From assembly GCA_039105265.1 (NCBI GenBank), contig JAPFFF010000002.1, forward strand, positions 8,990,001-9,054,000: a stretch of 64,000 nucleotides of DNA. The letters are read 5' to 3'. This DNA comes from Tritrichomonas musculus (taxonomy: Eukaryota > Parabasalia > Tritrichomonadida > Tritrichomonadidae). A model generated the notes under the pieces. It had not been told where the DNA came from. It saw nothing but the letters and a program-made list of their open reading frames with translations, and did not search any database. The position numbers and the translations under genes were made by a program. Shown in pieces: positions 31,573 through 41,330 of the stretch. The number at the start of each line of letters is the position of its first letter. The stretch's first letter is position 1.

Positions 31573-32313
31573 CAGCGTTGTTTATCGATACGACTAAATA
31601 CCGGTTACCAGAAAAGAATCGATAATCGGTAAATATCGATACTTTTTTGCTCGGTATCTTTACAAAAGGGCTTCAGTATTTTTTGTGTATCGGCAGTTAT
31701 CGAAAAAGTATTTTACGATAACATTCTTCAGTATCGATACGGTATTCTAGCATATTATTTTCATATGCAATAAATATGAAAAATTAAAAAAAAATGTATA
31801 TTATGAAATAAATATTTTTTATTTTAAATTAGTAAATTACCTAAAAAAATATTATTTATTGTTCTTCTTCTTCTTCGATATCAGATATATCATTTTATCC
31901 AATAATTTCTTTTTGTTTCTATTGCATATCTGAATTTATAGGTATTTCCAAAAGATCTGGAAAGTTATTTTCATCTGTAAAAAGAATCTAAAATAAATAT
32001 CCTTTGAAAAATGAAATTCCCAAATGTGCGCCAACTAGCTCAATAATTATCATCATATCATTATTATGCATCAATTTTCACATAAGTAAACTAATTGAAT
32101 ATTTTCTTTTTGTTTTTTCATAAAAAAAATTGTAATTTTTGAGCTGATATTATTTTTATTTAAAAAAATGCTGCAAAAAACCTAACGTTCCCACTTTTGT
32201 ATCGATACTTCGGTTTTTTATCGATAAATACCGTTATCGGCGGTTAGAACCGGTAATATCGATATTTTATCCGGAAAATAACCGTTACCAGAGAGGATCG
32301 ATACACAACCATG
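31573..32313. mobile_element. Non-autonomous hAT-like element (741 bp, 8-bp duplication)
   Basis: The left end CAGCGTTGTTTATCGATAC and the right end inverse CATGGTTGTGTATCGATCC match, and flanking octamers are ATAAATAT and ATAAATAA (seven of eight). Both ends are packed with ATCGATA and ACCGGT/ACCGTT-type subterminal motifs in both orientations (31,590-31,745 and 32,195-32,300), as hAT ends often are. There is no transposase ORF. It abuts the family A MITE at 32,321. Confidence 0.8.
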
Positions 32314-32320
32314 ATAAATA

Positions 32321-32474
32321 AAGTTGGATTCAAAATGCTTGGGACAACATTCAATTTTTTTCAATTGTTCTCTGAAAATCTTGCATTCTACTTGGGACTT
32401 ATTGACCTTTAAAATGAGTAATTTTGACCTTTATGTATTGAAAAAGTTTGTCACAAGCCTTTTGAATCTTACTT
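32321..32474. mobile_element. 154-bp MITE, family A copy 2
   Basis: This is the same 154-base length as the copy at 4458-4611, in opposite orientation. The ends are AAGTTGGATTCAAAATGCTT and the inverse of AAGTAAGATTCAAAAGGCTT, flanked by TA. It lies directly against the right target duplication of the hAT-like element. Confidence 0.88.
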
Positions 32475-32532
32475 TATAATAGATTAAAAAGAAAATACCG
32501 AAATAAACGTAATTTTTTTAATGCATTTTTTT

Positions 32533-35439
32533 TTAATCCTTTTTTATGATCAATTTGCTTCTTAATTCAGCAGGAATGATTAGACAATCTAATTTTTTCT
32601 CATTAAAAACGTTGTGGCTGATTTCTCTCAATTCAGAATTATCAACAATTTCAAATAAAACAAGTTTTTGGATTTTAAATGCACCTTTTCCTATTTGTAT
32701 TACATGTATAGGAAGCGAAAACAGTTGAATTGCAGTTCTAGCAAATGCATTAGATTCAATAATTTTTAATTGGCAATTTTCTTTAAATTCAATTGTTTTC
32801 AAAAGAGAATTACGTGCAAATGCAGAATCACAAATCTGATTAATTTGAGAAGGCAAAGTAATTTTTGTCAATGAAGAACAATTGAGAAAGGCACGTTTAT
32901 CAATTATTTTCAATTCAGAATCGACCGCAAACGATACTTTTTGAAGTTTTTTGCAATAAGAAAAGGCAGATTCATTAATTTTCACAACATGCCGAGGTAT
33001 TGTGATTCCTTCGAGTCCAGACAAATAAAACGCGTAATTTCCCAAATATTGCAATTCTGAGTTATATGGAAAAGTCACTTTTTTGAGATATTTGCACATG
33101 GAAAAAGAAGAATTTCCAATTGATTTGACAAGAGAAGGAATATTTATCTTTTCCAATGAAGATAAATAAAATGCATAATTACCAATTGTTTGCAAATCAG
33201 ATCCACTAGAAAATGTAATTGTTTTAAGCTTCTTACATTCATAAAAAGCATAGGAATCAATCTTTCTTATGAATTTTGGAATCAAAACAACACTAATATT
33301 ACGTTTTCCAAAGAGAATAATGTCATAAATTGTGTTTTTTGGATTTGATTTTCCAAGAATTAACTTTTTGTTAACATCTATTAGATTGCTTTGATTTTTG
33401 TTTGGTTTAATGTTAATGTGGATTAGTTTTGGAGTTCCGCAACACCATCCTTCTTGCAGTTCAACGACACTTGATGGAAGTACTAACTTGTTAATAGAGG
33501 AGCCAGCAAAAGCAAATGGTTTTATAACTTTCAATTCAGAGTTCGCTGAAAAATTAAGTTCCTTGAGGCGCACACATTTGGAGAAGGCATGCACACAGAT
33601 AGTGGTTACTGTTGAAGGAAGCGTTATTATTCTTATTGATGATGCATCAATATCTTGAAGTTTAAACGGTTTTGGTGCATCATTTGAGTGTTCAGTCTTT
33701 ACTTGCTCTTTATTTGCCTGTTCTTGATTTGCTTGTTCTACATTTGCTTGTTCTTGGTTTGTTTGTTCTACATTTGCTTGTTCTTGATTTGTTTGTTCTA
33801 CATTTACTTGTTCTTGATTTGATTGTTCTACATTTACTTGTTCTTGATTTGATTGTTCTACATTTACTTGTTCTTGATTTGCTTGTTCAACATTTACTTG
33901 TTCTTGATTTGCTTGTTCAACATTTACTTGTTCTTGATTTGATTGTTCTACATTTACTTGTTCTTGATTTGATTGTTCTACATTTACTTGTTCTTGATTT
34001 GCTTGTTCAACATTTACTTGTTCTTGATTTGCTTGTTCTACATTTACTTGTTCTTGATTTGCTTGTTCTACATTTACTTGTTCTTGATTTGCTTGTTCAA
34101 CATTTACTTGTTCTTGATTTGCTTGTTCTACATTTACTTGTTCTTGATTTGCTTGTTCTACATTTACTTGTTCTTGATTTGATTGTTCTACATTTACTTG
34201 TTCTTGATTTGCTTGTTCAACATTTACTTGTTCTTGATTTGCTTGTTCTACATTTACTTGTTCTTGATTTGCTTGTTCAACATTTACTTGTTCTTGATTT
34301 GATTGTTCTACATTTACTTGTTCTTGATTTGCTTGTTCTACATTTACTTGTTCTTGATTTGATTGTTCTACATTTACTTGTTCTTGATTTGCTTGTTCAA
34401 CATTTACTTGTTCTTGATTTGCTTGTTCTACATTTACTTGTTCTTGATTTGCTTGTTCAACATTTACTTGTTCTTGATTTGCTTGTTCAACATTTACTTG
34501 TTCTTGATTTGCTTGTTCAACATTTACTTGTTCTTGATTTGCTTGTTCAACATTTACTTGTTCTTGATTTGCTTGTTCTACATTTACTTGTTCTTGATTT
34601 GCTTGTTCAACATTTACTTGTTCTTGATTTGCTTGTTCAACATTTACTTGTTCTTGATTTTTTGGTTTTTCATTTACTTGTTCTTCATTTAATAGCTCTT
34701 CATCTACATACTCAATACGGGCTTGTATTTTATTTACTTTTTCTTCATTTACTTTCCCTTCATTTTCTAGTTCTCCATTTATATACTCAATACTTCGTTG
34801 CATTTTATTTATTTGCCCATCACTTGCTTGTTCATTCATTTGAGTGATAAAAAGATTAAATAACTTCTCATCATTGCCAAACAAAAGATTTTTCATTTCA
34901 AAAGAATTGCTAATTTTGAATTTGTTTATAAGAAATGTTCTGTTGATAATAAAATTAGAAAATAAATCGATTGCATTTTTGCTAAATAAGTTTTCCATGA
35001 CAGAATAATAATTATTTGTTTTTTGATTCAATTTTGATTTCATTTCTATAAGTTCTTGTTTCTTTTCTTGGTTCTTGATTGATATTGATTGAATATTTTT
35101 CGTCATTCTTACATTTTTAAAAATTTGTAAAATGATTTTTAAGTTATCAAATTCTTTGTTTAATTCTTCAAACTGCCAAATATTGATCGTATTTATTTCA
35201 GGTAAAATTCGTTTCACCCAATAATTGATAAATGATTGGAAAACTTCTTCAGATGTTTTTGATTTAACGATATATTGCTTTTTAAGCATTAATTCTTTGT
35301 AAATATCTGCGTCCACATCATTTAAATACGTGAAATTAGATGGGATTTCAAAGGCCTTTGATTCAACAAATATTATTATTTTGTTTAATTCTTGCATATA
35401 AAAATATGAATCTAAATAGTTATTATATAAAAATGCCAT
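32533..35439 (-). CDS. BspA-like leucine-rich repeat protein with a 31-unit decapeptide repeat
   Basis: A 968-residue protein in three parts. Residues 1-240 are helical and charged with no named domain. Residues about 260-575 are a low-complexity tandem array with the period NQEQVNVEQA (last residue Ala, Ser or Thr). Residues about 590-960 are BspA-like LRR_5 repeats, for example SSVVELQEGW, AFYECKKLKTITF and IGNYAFYLSSLEKINIPS. Trichomonad BspA-like proteins are associated with surface adhesion and with intracellular scaffolding. No signal peptide or transmembrane helix is seen here, so the site of action is open. The ATG at 35,439 is the first in frame and lies 67 bases from the divergent tRNA-Gln. 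The 391-codon plus-strand ORF opposite the array is a shadow. Confidence 0.92.
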   Translation of the reverse strand: MAFLYNNYLDSYFYMQELNKIIIFVESKAFEIPSNFTYLNDVDADIYKELMLKKQYIVKSKTSEEVFQSFINYWVKRILPEINTINIWQFEELNKEFDNLKIILQIFKNVRMTKNIQSISIKNQEKKQELIEMKSKLNQKTNNYYSVMENLFSKNAIDLFSNFIINRTFLINKFKISNSFEMKNLLFGNDEKLFNLFITQMNEQASDGQINKMQRSIEYINGELENEGKVNEEKVNKIQARIEYVDEELLNEEQVNEKPKNQEQVNVEQANQEQVNVEQANQEQVNVEQANQEQVNVEQANQEQVNVEQANQEQVNVEQANQEQVNVEQANQEQVNVEQANQEQVNVEQANQEQVNVEQSNQEQVNVEQANQEQVNVEQSNQEQVNVEQANQEQVNVEQANQEQVNVEQANQEQVNVEQSNQEQVNVEQANQEQVNVEQANQEQVNVEQANQEQVNVEQANQEQVNVEQANQEQVNVEQANQEQVNVEQSNQEQVNVEQSNQEQVNVEQANQEQVNVEQANQEQVNVEQSNQEQVNVEQSNQEQVNVEQTNQEQANVEQTNQEQANVEQANQEQANKEQVKTEHSNDAPKPFKLQDIDASSIRIITLPSTVTTICVHAFSKCVRLKELNFSANSELKVIKPFAFAGSSINKLVLPSSVVELQEGWCCGTPKLIHINIKPNKNQSNLIDVNKKLILGKSNPKNTIYDIILFGKRNISVVLIPKFIRKIDSYAFYECKKLKTITFSSGSDLQTIGNYAFYLSSLEKINIPSLVKSIGNSSFSMCKYLKKVTFPYNSELQYLGNYAFYLSGLEGITIPRHVVKINESAFSYCKKLQKVSFAVDSELKIIDKRAFLNCSSLTKITLPSQINQICDSAFARNSLLKTIEFKENCQLKIIESNAFARTAIQLFSLPIHVIQIGKGAFKIQKLVLFEIVDNSELREISHNVFNEKKLDCLIIPAELRSKLIIKKD
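33721..34650. repeat. 31-unit, 30-bp minisatellite inside the coding sequence
   Basis: Exactly 930 bases in 31 units of TTCTTGATTTGCTTGTTCWA plus CATTTACTTG, all in frame. Variation is confined to a few sites: GCTTGTT or GATTGTT (Ala or Ser codon), TTCAAC or TTCTAC (synonymous), and ACTTG or GCTTG in the first units. The patchwork of variants shows repeated unit-block copying. Looser relatives of the unit flank the array on both sides. Confidence 0.95.
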
Positions 35440-35506
35440 ATTTCCATAAATGTCATGTTTTTTATATAATCAAGTTGCATATTTGAAATAATTTGAATCA
35501 ATGAAA

Positions 35507-35577
35507 TCTCTTGTGGTGTAGCGGTTATCATATGGGACTTTGAATCCCGGGATGGAGGTTCGACTCCTCCCAAGAGA
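35507..35577 (+). tRNA. tRNA-Gln (anticodon TTG)
   Basis: A full cloverleaf can be drawn. The acceptor TCTCTTG (35,507-35,513) pairs perfectly with CAAGAGA (35,571-35,577). The anticodon stem holds the loop CTTTGAA, so the anticodon is TTG at 35,540-35,542. The T arm is GGAGG-TTCGACT-CCTCC. No intron. An A run and then nine T follow from 35,578, and the T run can serve as the RNA polymerase III terminator. Decoding CAA fits a standard code. Confidence 0.95.
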
Positions 35578-35645
35578 AAATTTTTTTTTAAAAAAAGAAT
35601 ATTAAAAAAAAAAAAAAGATAAAAGGTTGTAAAACTATACAAATT

Positions 35646-36392
35646 TTATTGATCATATTTACTAGGCAAAGGCATTTTCCAAACCTCAATTATCGAGAAT
35701 ACTAATGCAATGAAAAGAACAATAACAAATGTTAATGTTGGTGCTCCAACATTAACACACAAATATCCATTATAAGTTCCATCATCATTTTGTGAATTTT
35801 TAGCTAAATCTGTGGACCATTTAACATAATCATTAATCTTATTATTTTGAATAGCCCAAAGGGAAGCCCCAGTAAAGCCACCTGAAATGTATTTAAGACA
35901 CCTATTATCATTTGGTTCATCGCCATATTTAGGATTTTTTAATGCATAAGTTGACAAATATAATCCAGAAACAATGACACCAATTGAAAGACCGAATTCA
36001 AGTGCTAATACAATCATTATTACATAAAATTTACTTAGAATATCATTACAAATATTTTCTAAGCATACATTTGAAATTAATAAAAATGCTGTAAAAGCAG
36101 CACCAATCAAAGATAATATCCAGCATGCCAGAAGACCTTGATATACTGATTTTCCATTCGATTTTCCGTGTGAAAACCAGGGATGAATTCGACTCCACCA
36201 AATAATTGTTGTAATAAAAGCGCCAATGAAACCAATTAAAAGAAGAATTAATTGCAATGTTTTTTTATTTTTATCTTTGTTTCCTTTTCCCTTCGTTTTT
36301 CCGTTTTCATTTACATTTCCATTTTCGTTTACCATTTGTTGTTTTGTTTTTTTTATGAAATAAAGGGAAAACAATACTTTGAAAAATTTCAA
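35646..36392 (-). CDS. Four-helix (tetraspanin-like topology) membrane protein
   Basis: A 248-residue protein with four hydrophobic helices: about 45-66 (LQLILLLIGFIGAFITTIIW), 85-107 (LLACWILSLIGAAFTAFLLI), 120-147 (FYVIMIVLALEFGLSIGVIV) and 217-240 (LTFVIVLFIALVFSIIEVW). A small loop lies between helices one and two and a larger loop of about 70 residues between three and four (CLKYISGGF, YNGYLCVNV). This spacing is tetraspanin-like, but the CCG motif is absent, so the family stays open. The N-terminus is short, Asn/Gly/Lys-rich and presumably cytosolic. Translation could also begin at MVNENGNVNEN (residue 20), which would remove a hydrophobic MKFFKVLFSLYF leader. The stop codon is clear. 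Confidence 0.75.
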   Translation of the reverse strand: MKFFKVLFSLYFIKKTKQQMVNENGNVNENGKTKGKGNKDKNKKTLQLILLLIGFIGAFITTIIWWSRIHPWFSHGKSNGKSVYQGLLACWILSLIGAAFTAFLLISNVCLENICNDILSKFYVIMIVLALEFGLSIGVIVSGLYLSTYALKNPKYGDEPNDNRCLKYISGGFTGASLWAIQNNKINDYVKWSTDLAKNSQNDDGTYNGYLCVNVGAPTLTFVIVLFIALVFSIIEVWKMPLPSKYDQ

Positions 36393-36934
36393 AAAAAGTG
36401 AAAATAATGCTTTGAAATATTGTGAGGATTATTAATATTGAAAATTTAGTTCAAAAATTTGAAACAATTTTATACTATATTTTCAATATTTTTTCTCAAT
36501 GATAAACGATAAATATTTTTTCAATTGATTATAAACATTATTTTATATCAAATTTAAATTAGCTTATATCTTTTATTATATGATATTTTTGATTAAAATA
36601 TCTTTTAATGTTGAGTTAAGATTTATATTAAATTATAATGCATATGAAAGTACTGACTTTGAATGAAAACCGGTTTTCTCATGCCTTGCACTTCTGACTT
36701 CCAATTCTATTTGTCAATATTCATTCTTTAATTGATTTCATTTTCATATTATATAACTTTTTTTTTTAATAAAATTGCTGTTTTTAAGATAATCGAATCA
36801 ATTACTTAATTTATTAATTGAGCATTATTTTCTATTTCCTTTGATTCTTGATCATTGTCTCTGTAAATTTTTCATTTTGTGGAATAAAATAAAAATTTTT
36901 TACATCAATTCAATACCTAACATTAATTTTTTTA
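36393..36934. other. Intergenic spacer
   Basis: About 540 A/T-rich bases between two minus-strand genes. No feature recognised. Confidence 0.6.
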
Positions 36935-38347
36935 TTATGAGAGAGGGGACGTTAAAATAACAACTTTTTGCTTATGATTGTTTGATATATACAGATTTTT
37001 TGTACAAAAGCAAGGATTATAATACTTGTGTTTAAATATCTTTCTTCTTATGTTATTAAAATCAGGAGGAAGATGTTCTCCATATTTGCTATTGAGTACT
37101 TTTTCAGATTCTTTATTTGTCTCAATGACAAACTTTTTCCATTTTTCCAAATCGACAGTTTTAGAATTTTTCGTAAACTTATCCATTTTTTTAGAAATTT
37201 TTCTAAGTTGTCCCCAATAAGTGCAAAATCCATCTTTTTCTCTATTTTCATAAGATTCTGTCACTTTTGCGAATAATTTGTTTTCATCTAAAAAAGCGGA
37301 ATCAACTTTATCCAACGAAGCAAGAGTTTTAAATGTTTGCAAGAAACAATTATGTAAGAAAGAATTTGTTTTCAAAACAAAAAACAAAGATAATAAATAT
37401 CTGAATAAATAGATGAACGTAACAGGAACTTCTTTTGTCGTCAATGTGATGTTTATTGAAAGAAGGGTGCATGATTCATAAAGAGAGTTGAATTGCTTTG
37501 TTCTTGAATTTAATACAATTTCAATAAATGATGAAAGATGAGGAATTATTTTTAAATGTATTTTGTGCCATTTAGAAAGATCACTCTTACTCGTTGAAAG
37601 TTCATCAACATACCTCAAAAATGAAAAGCATTCAGCATTCGGATTCTTAATTGCAACATCGATAATAAAATCGATTTTGTCGTGAAGAATTGATTCTAAA
37701 TTTCCTTCAAATTTGCTTGAAACGAGTTCTTTGAAAAGAATATAACTTCGAACAAGTATCAATTTCGATGTTGGATCTTGATTGTTTATCGAATTGTAAG
37801 TTATCATGTTAGTTACAACTAATTCATCAAGTTTTATTTCATTTAATGTTTTTGAAATGCTAAATGGTCCATAATCAATGAGTCTGAGTATAAATGTAAA
37901 AGCAAAATCATTTTCTAAATGATAAAACAATTCGGTAAAATAATTTTGATCAAATATTGAATTTAACATATCAAATTTATCAAGAATTAAATTAGGGAGA
38001 ACATAAAAATAATTTTTCTGGGAATAATAAGGATATGATGCTATATTAAATATATAATCATGTACAAATTGTAGAAATTTGGTTTTGGCAAAAAGATCAT
38101 GGCGAAATGCTTTATTTGAAGAACTCATTATTTGTAAACACCGAATGGAATTGATAGATTCACTTTTTATTTGGAAACCTATGTTGATAAATTCTTCATA
38201 ATGATCGATGATAAATGAAAACAAATGCGAATCGTGCTTTTTCCAACAATGTAAAAAATATTGAGAAGATAAAACATCATCAAGGGATGTTTTTGGATCT
38301 TTTAATAGATCGTGAAGATTTAATTGTGATGACGAAGAAGAAAACAT
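36935..38347 (-). CDS. Probable SAPS-like PP6 phosphatase regulatory subunit
   Basis: A 470-residue, all-helical-looking protein. Several stretches follow the order known in SAPS-family subunits of Sit4/PP6 phosphatases. There is an N-terminal LLKDPKTSLDDVLSS, then YFTELFYHLENDFAFTFILR with LIDYG (compare the family's phrase ending in a single-site 'LLRLI'). Late in the protein lies GFCTYWGQLRKISKKMDKF, where family members have a 'GH-L-RIA' motif. The C-terminus (YGEHLPPDFNN, then FKHKYYNPC) is of ordinary composition. If correct, it targets a PP6-type catalytic subunit in the cytosol. The match is by pattern only and not decisive; a divergent armadillo-like protein is the alternative. The start is the only ATG in frame near the 5' end. 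Confidence 0.6.
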   Translation of the reverse strand: MFSSSSSQLNLHDLLKDPKTSLDDVLSSQYFLHCWKKHDSHLFSFIIDHYEEFINIGFQIKSESINSIRCLQIMSSSNKAFRHDLFAKTKFLQFVHDYIFNIASYPYYSQKNYFYVLPNLILDKFDMLNSIFDQNYFTELFYHLENDFAFTFILRLIDYGPFSISKTLNEIKLDELVVTNMITYNSINNQDPTSKLILVRSYILFKELVSSKFEGNLESILHDKIDFIIDVAIKNPNAECFSFLRYVDELSTSKSDLSKWHKIHLKIIPHLSSFIEIVLNSRTKQFNSLYESCTLLSINITLTTKEVPVTFIYLFRYLLSLFFVLKTNSFLHNCFLQTFKTLASLDKVDSAFLDENKLFAKVTESYENREKDGFCTYWGQLRKISKKMDKFTKNSKTVDLEKWKKFVIETNKESEKVLNSKYGEHLPPDFNNIRRKIFKHKYYNPCFCTKNLYISNNHKQKVVILTSPLS

Positions 38348-38671
38348 ATTCGAAAAAAGAAATTAAAAATAAAAATAAATTTCTCAATTTCTTTCAAATA
38401 ATTAAGAAAGCCGATACAAAATTATTTATCGGTGTTAACAATTTTTGTTTTGCATAAAAAAGTGGTTATCATTAAAATTGAACCGATCTCTCAAATTATG
38501 AATTAATTCATAGCATTTAAAGATTGACTATTTTTTCTCATGTTTTACTGATGAAAATATAATAATATCATTGAGGTTATTCATTGAAAAAAAAAAAAAT
38601 TGCAATATTAATAAAATATCATTTAGAATTACACTCTTTTTTTACTTTTTGAATGAATATACTGGCTTACT

Positions 38672-38996
38672 CAGGGTTGGTCAACGTTGAAAGTTGACTC
38701 GTTGAATTATTAACAGTATCGTTCCGTTGACGTCAACGAAAAAAACGATGGTCAACGGAGCTGTGAACGTTGAAAAAACGGTTGAACTCAACGTTGATTG
38801 AATTTACTCATTAAAAAATTTAGAATTATGGAAAATTTTGAATTCAACGGGTAAAAAGTGTCATTTTAAAAGACGATCAAATTCAACGACCATTTATTTG
38901 TTGACCTTGACGTTGAAAAAACGAAGTGGACGTTGTCAACTATGGCGTTTTAAACGGTCTCTCATTGATCAATTTCTTTAACGTTGACCAACACTG
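38672..38996. mobile_element. Short hAT-like element or relic rich in CAACGTT motifs
   Basis: The left end CAGGGTTGGTCAACGTT and right end AACGTTGACCAACACTG are inverted copies with one mismatch. The 325-base interior repeats CAACG/CGTTG in both orientations about twenty times, like hAT subterminal repeats. The flanking octamers (GGCTTACT and ATTATATA) do not match, so a target duplication is not supported and one end may have changed. Confidence 0.62.
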
Positions 38997-39598
38997 ATTA
39001 TATAAACATTTTTATAGATTAAATTAATATTTATTAATGAATCTTGAGATTCAAATAATATATGATATGCAATATTTATGTATGAATTATCTTTATTCAA
39101 ACTTGTCTTTCTTTTTCTAAGAATTTTATATTTGATTGAAAATATTAGGAACTTTTTAGAAAACATTAATTACTTTAAAACTCATTTAACAAAAACCATT
39201 TAATTATTCCTATTAAGATTGATTAATATATTTAAAGATGATATATTAAAGATATTTTTGAGTAATATTGTTAATATATTTATATGTTTGTCATGATCCA
39301 TATCTTTTTCCTACTTTCTTGCTAAAAATCATTATCAACATATTCAACATATATAAGATAATGAATTATATATGTATCATAAATAATTTGTAAAAATCAT
39401 CTGAAAAAGATATTTTTCTATAATATCGTACTTATAGTATTAATTTTAATTACATTTTTCTCAAAATTGAAATAAGAAATGGTGTGATTATCATCTCTAT
39501 GAACAAGATATTAACATATCAATGAACTGAAATGTAAACCATTGTAAAAATCTGCCATTTGAAATTTTCCATATTTTTGTTTTTTCCTAATTAAGCTG
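38997..39598. other. Intergenic spacer
   Basis: About 600 A/T-rich bases. A 62-codon minus-strand ORF at 38,978-39,166 starts inside the element and is not credible. Nothing else recognised. Confidence 0.55.
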
Positions 39599-40279
39599 AT
39601 GAAATCCAAAAAAATTGTTCGAGTTCAAGAAGAAATCCCAGAAACACATTATTTTGTTTACAAAGGGCAAAAGTTCCCCGTCAATTTTAATTTATTATTT
39701 TGTATTTCCAAATTCTTTCAAAAAAATCAAGAAAATCAAGAAGATAAATACATTAATCTGATTGACAAACAATCAGAAGATAAATTTGATATTCCTGACA
39801 AAATAATTCAAGATTTCATAAATTATATTCACAGAGAACCAATTGAAATAAATGATGAAAATGTCTCAATACTTAATTATTTAGCGACAAAATATGAAAT
39901 AGAATCGCTAATCAAATTTACACAAGAACATATTAATGAAAATCAGAAAGATGTAATTGTTCAAATTCTTGCTGTTAATCAAAATGATCCAACGATAAAT
40001 ACCCAATCCTATGAAGATTGCACTCAATGCTGGGTGATTGAATGCTCAAATGATAGAGTTCACTGGGATGAAGTTGATCGAAGAACAGATTGTCAGACAT
40101 TGAATAATTTTAAAATCACTGCAACATTCAATTGTGGACAGAAAAGAAACAATTTTTATCGTTTTGTTCAACTTAGACAGACTGGATACAGCTGGTATGG
40201 ATATCCTAGGAATAACTATTTTTTCTATTTCTATTACATTGAATTCTTTGGTAAGTTGCAAGAATCTTCAAACAAATAA
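39599..40279 (+). CDS. Short BTB-like / F5/8C protein lacking its middle
   Basis: A 226-residue protein. The N-terminus (about 15-110) has the BTB-like pattern of trichomonad proteins: FVYKGQKFPVNFNLLFCISK, then DIPDKIIQDFINYIHREPI and NYLATKYEIESLIKF. The C-terminus (about 145-220) is the second half of an F5/8C (discoidin) beta-sandwich: CWVIECSNDRVHWDEVDRRT, FYRFVQLRQTG and the closing FYYIEFFGKL. In the related gene at 53,499-54,902 these parts are separated by a long helical region and the first half of the discoidin domain, which are missing here. The junction (NTQSYEDCTQ) is in frame, so this may be an internally deleted but still open gene. The family is probably a cytosolic adaptor; ligand unknown. 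Confidence 0.75.
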   Translation: MKSKKIVRVQEEIPETHYFVYKGQKFPVNFNLLFCISKFFQKNQENQEDKYINLIDKQSEDKFDIPDKIIQDFINYIHREPIEINDENVSILNYLATKYEIESLIKFTQEHINENQKDVIVQILAVNQNDPTINTQSYEDCTQCWVIECSNDRVHWDEVDRRTDCQTLNNFKITATFNCGQKRNNFYRFVQLRQTGYSWYGYPRNNYFFYFYYIEFFGKLQESSNK

Positions 40280-40892
40280 TTATTTTTATGTATAAAGTTT
40301 TGCAAGAGAGATCACGCTTTAGCTTTTTGAGAGAACTAATTAAAAGATAAAAGAAAAGAAAAACTGGGAATCATTTTTTGAGATTATTTATGTAATTTAA
40401 AAAAAAGATTAATATTTTTAAGTAATTTTTGGCGAGAATCGAAGGTAAGAATCAGTATGAATTATTTAACACAAAAAAAAGCATTTTTTTTATTATTTAT
40501 TTAACAATTTTTATTGTGAAATTGAAAAATAAAAATTCTATGAGTTAATCCAAATTAATTGTGAAAACTTATTCAATTAAAATTTTCTTGTTATAAATAT
40601 TTATAACGAGAACTTTTTGCCATCATTAAAGGTCAAAATATTGCCAAATATAATAAAAATAGATAAATTGCTTTTATAAATAAAACAAATAAAATTATAC
40701 CATATTAATGAAATACCATTGTTTTTGTATTTTATGAGATTTGTAAAATCTTTATTATTGAAAATATTCAAATAGCTTTCACAATTTTCAAATACCGTTA
40801 TATTTTTTTTATTTTACAGAGACCGAATTTTTTTTCGGATGAATAATTCATACAAAATCGTCTCATTTTTATATTAAGATAATTAGTAACAA
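40280..40892. other. Spacer with an Inr-like motif before the next gene
   Basis: About 610 A/T-rich bases. TCATT at 40,863-40,867, 28 bases before the next ATG, fits the trichomonad initiator pattern TCA-Y-W, a weak motif that occurs often by chance. Nothing else recognised. Confidence 0.35.
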
Positions 40893-41141
40893 ATGTCTGG
40901 AAGAAATAGAAGACAAGAAAAATATTATATTCCACCGCCAAGGTATGGAGGACCAGGATTCGGCGGACTACCGCCACCACCCCCAGGATATGGTGGACCA
41001 GGATATGGTGGGCAACCACCACCGCCACCAGGAATGTATGGACCATCGCCGCCAGGAATGTATGATGGAAATGGAAGTTACGGACGACCAGGAGGGAGAA
41101 GAACATATTATGCACGCCAAGCATGTTGCTCAATATGTTAA
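40893..41141 (+). CDS. Gly/Pro/Tyr-rich miniprotein with Cys tail
   Basis: An 82-residue protein beginning MSGRNRRQEKYYIPPP, followed by tandem PRYGGPGFGGLPPPPPGYGG-like units and GMYGPSPPGMY, and ending YYARQACCSIC. The composition (G/C-rich codons in an A/T-rich setting) and clean ATG and stop argue for a real gene. Gly-Tyr-Pro domains of this kind are flexible and often stick to membranes or to each other. The terminal Cys cluster could be lipidated (inference) but is too short for a recognised CYSTM motif. The other two ORFs across it, one on each strand, are shadows. Confidence 0.78.
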   Translation: MSGRNRRQEKYYIPPPRYGGPGFGGLPPPPPGYGGPGYGGQPPPPPGMYGPSPPGMYDGNGSYGRPGGRRTYYARQACCSIC

Positions 41142-41330
41142 TTTCATTAAACATGCATAATTTATTATATTTTTTTTTTATGAATTTTAATTTTTAATTC
41201 CTATATTTTCTCAAAAAGGTTTTTTACTGAATAACAGCATTTTTCAAAGTTAATTTACTAATAACATTCGAATTAAAAAAAAATCTTGAGGTATCATGTA
41301 GCAAACACAACTAAATATTATCATCAAAAA

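Noticed and set aside
33721-34650. Regular 30-bp repeats suggestive of a CRISPR array
   Set aside because: The units are directly joined without spacers and lie in frame inside a eukaryotic coding sequence.
33672-34847. 391-codon plus-strand ORF of Leu/Val/His repeats, looking like a membrane protein
   Set aside because: It is the antisense of the 30-bp coding minisatellite; the period of 30 keeps the reverse frames open.
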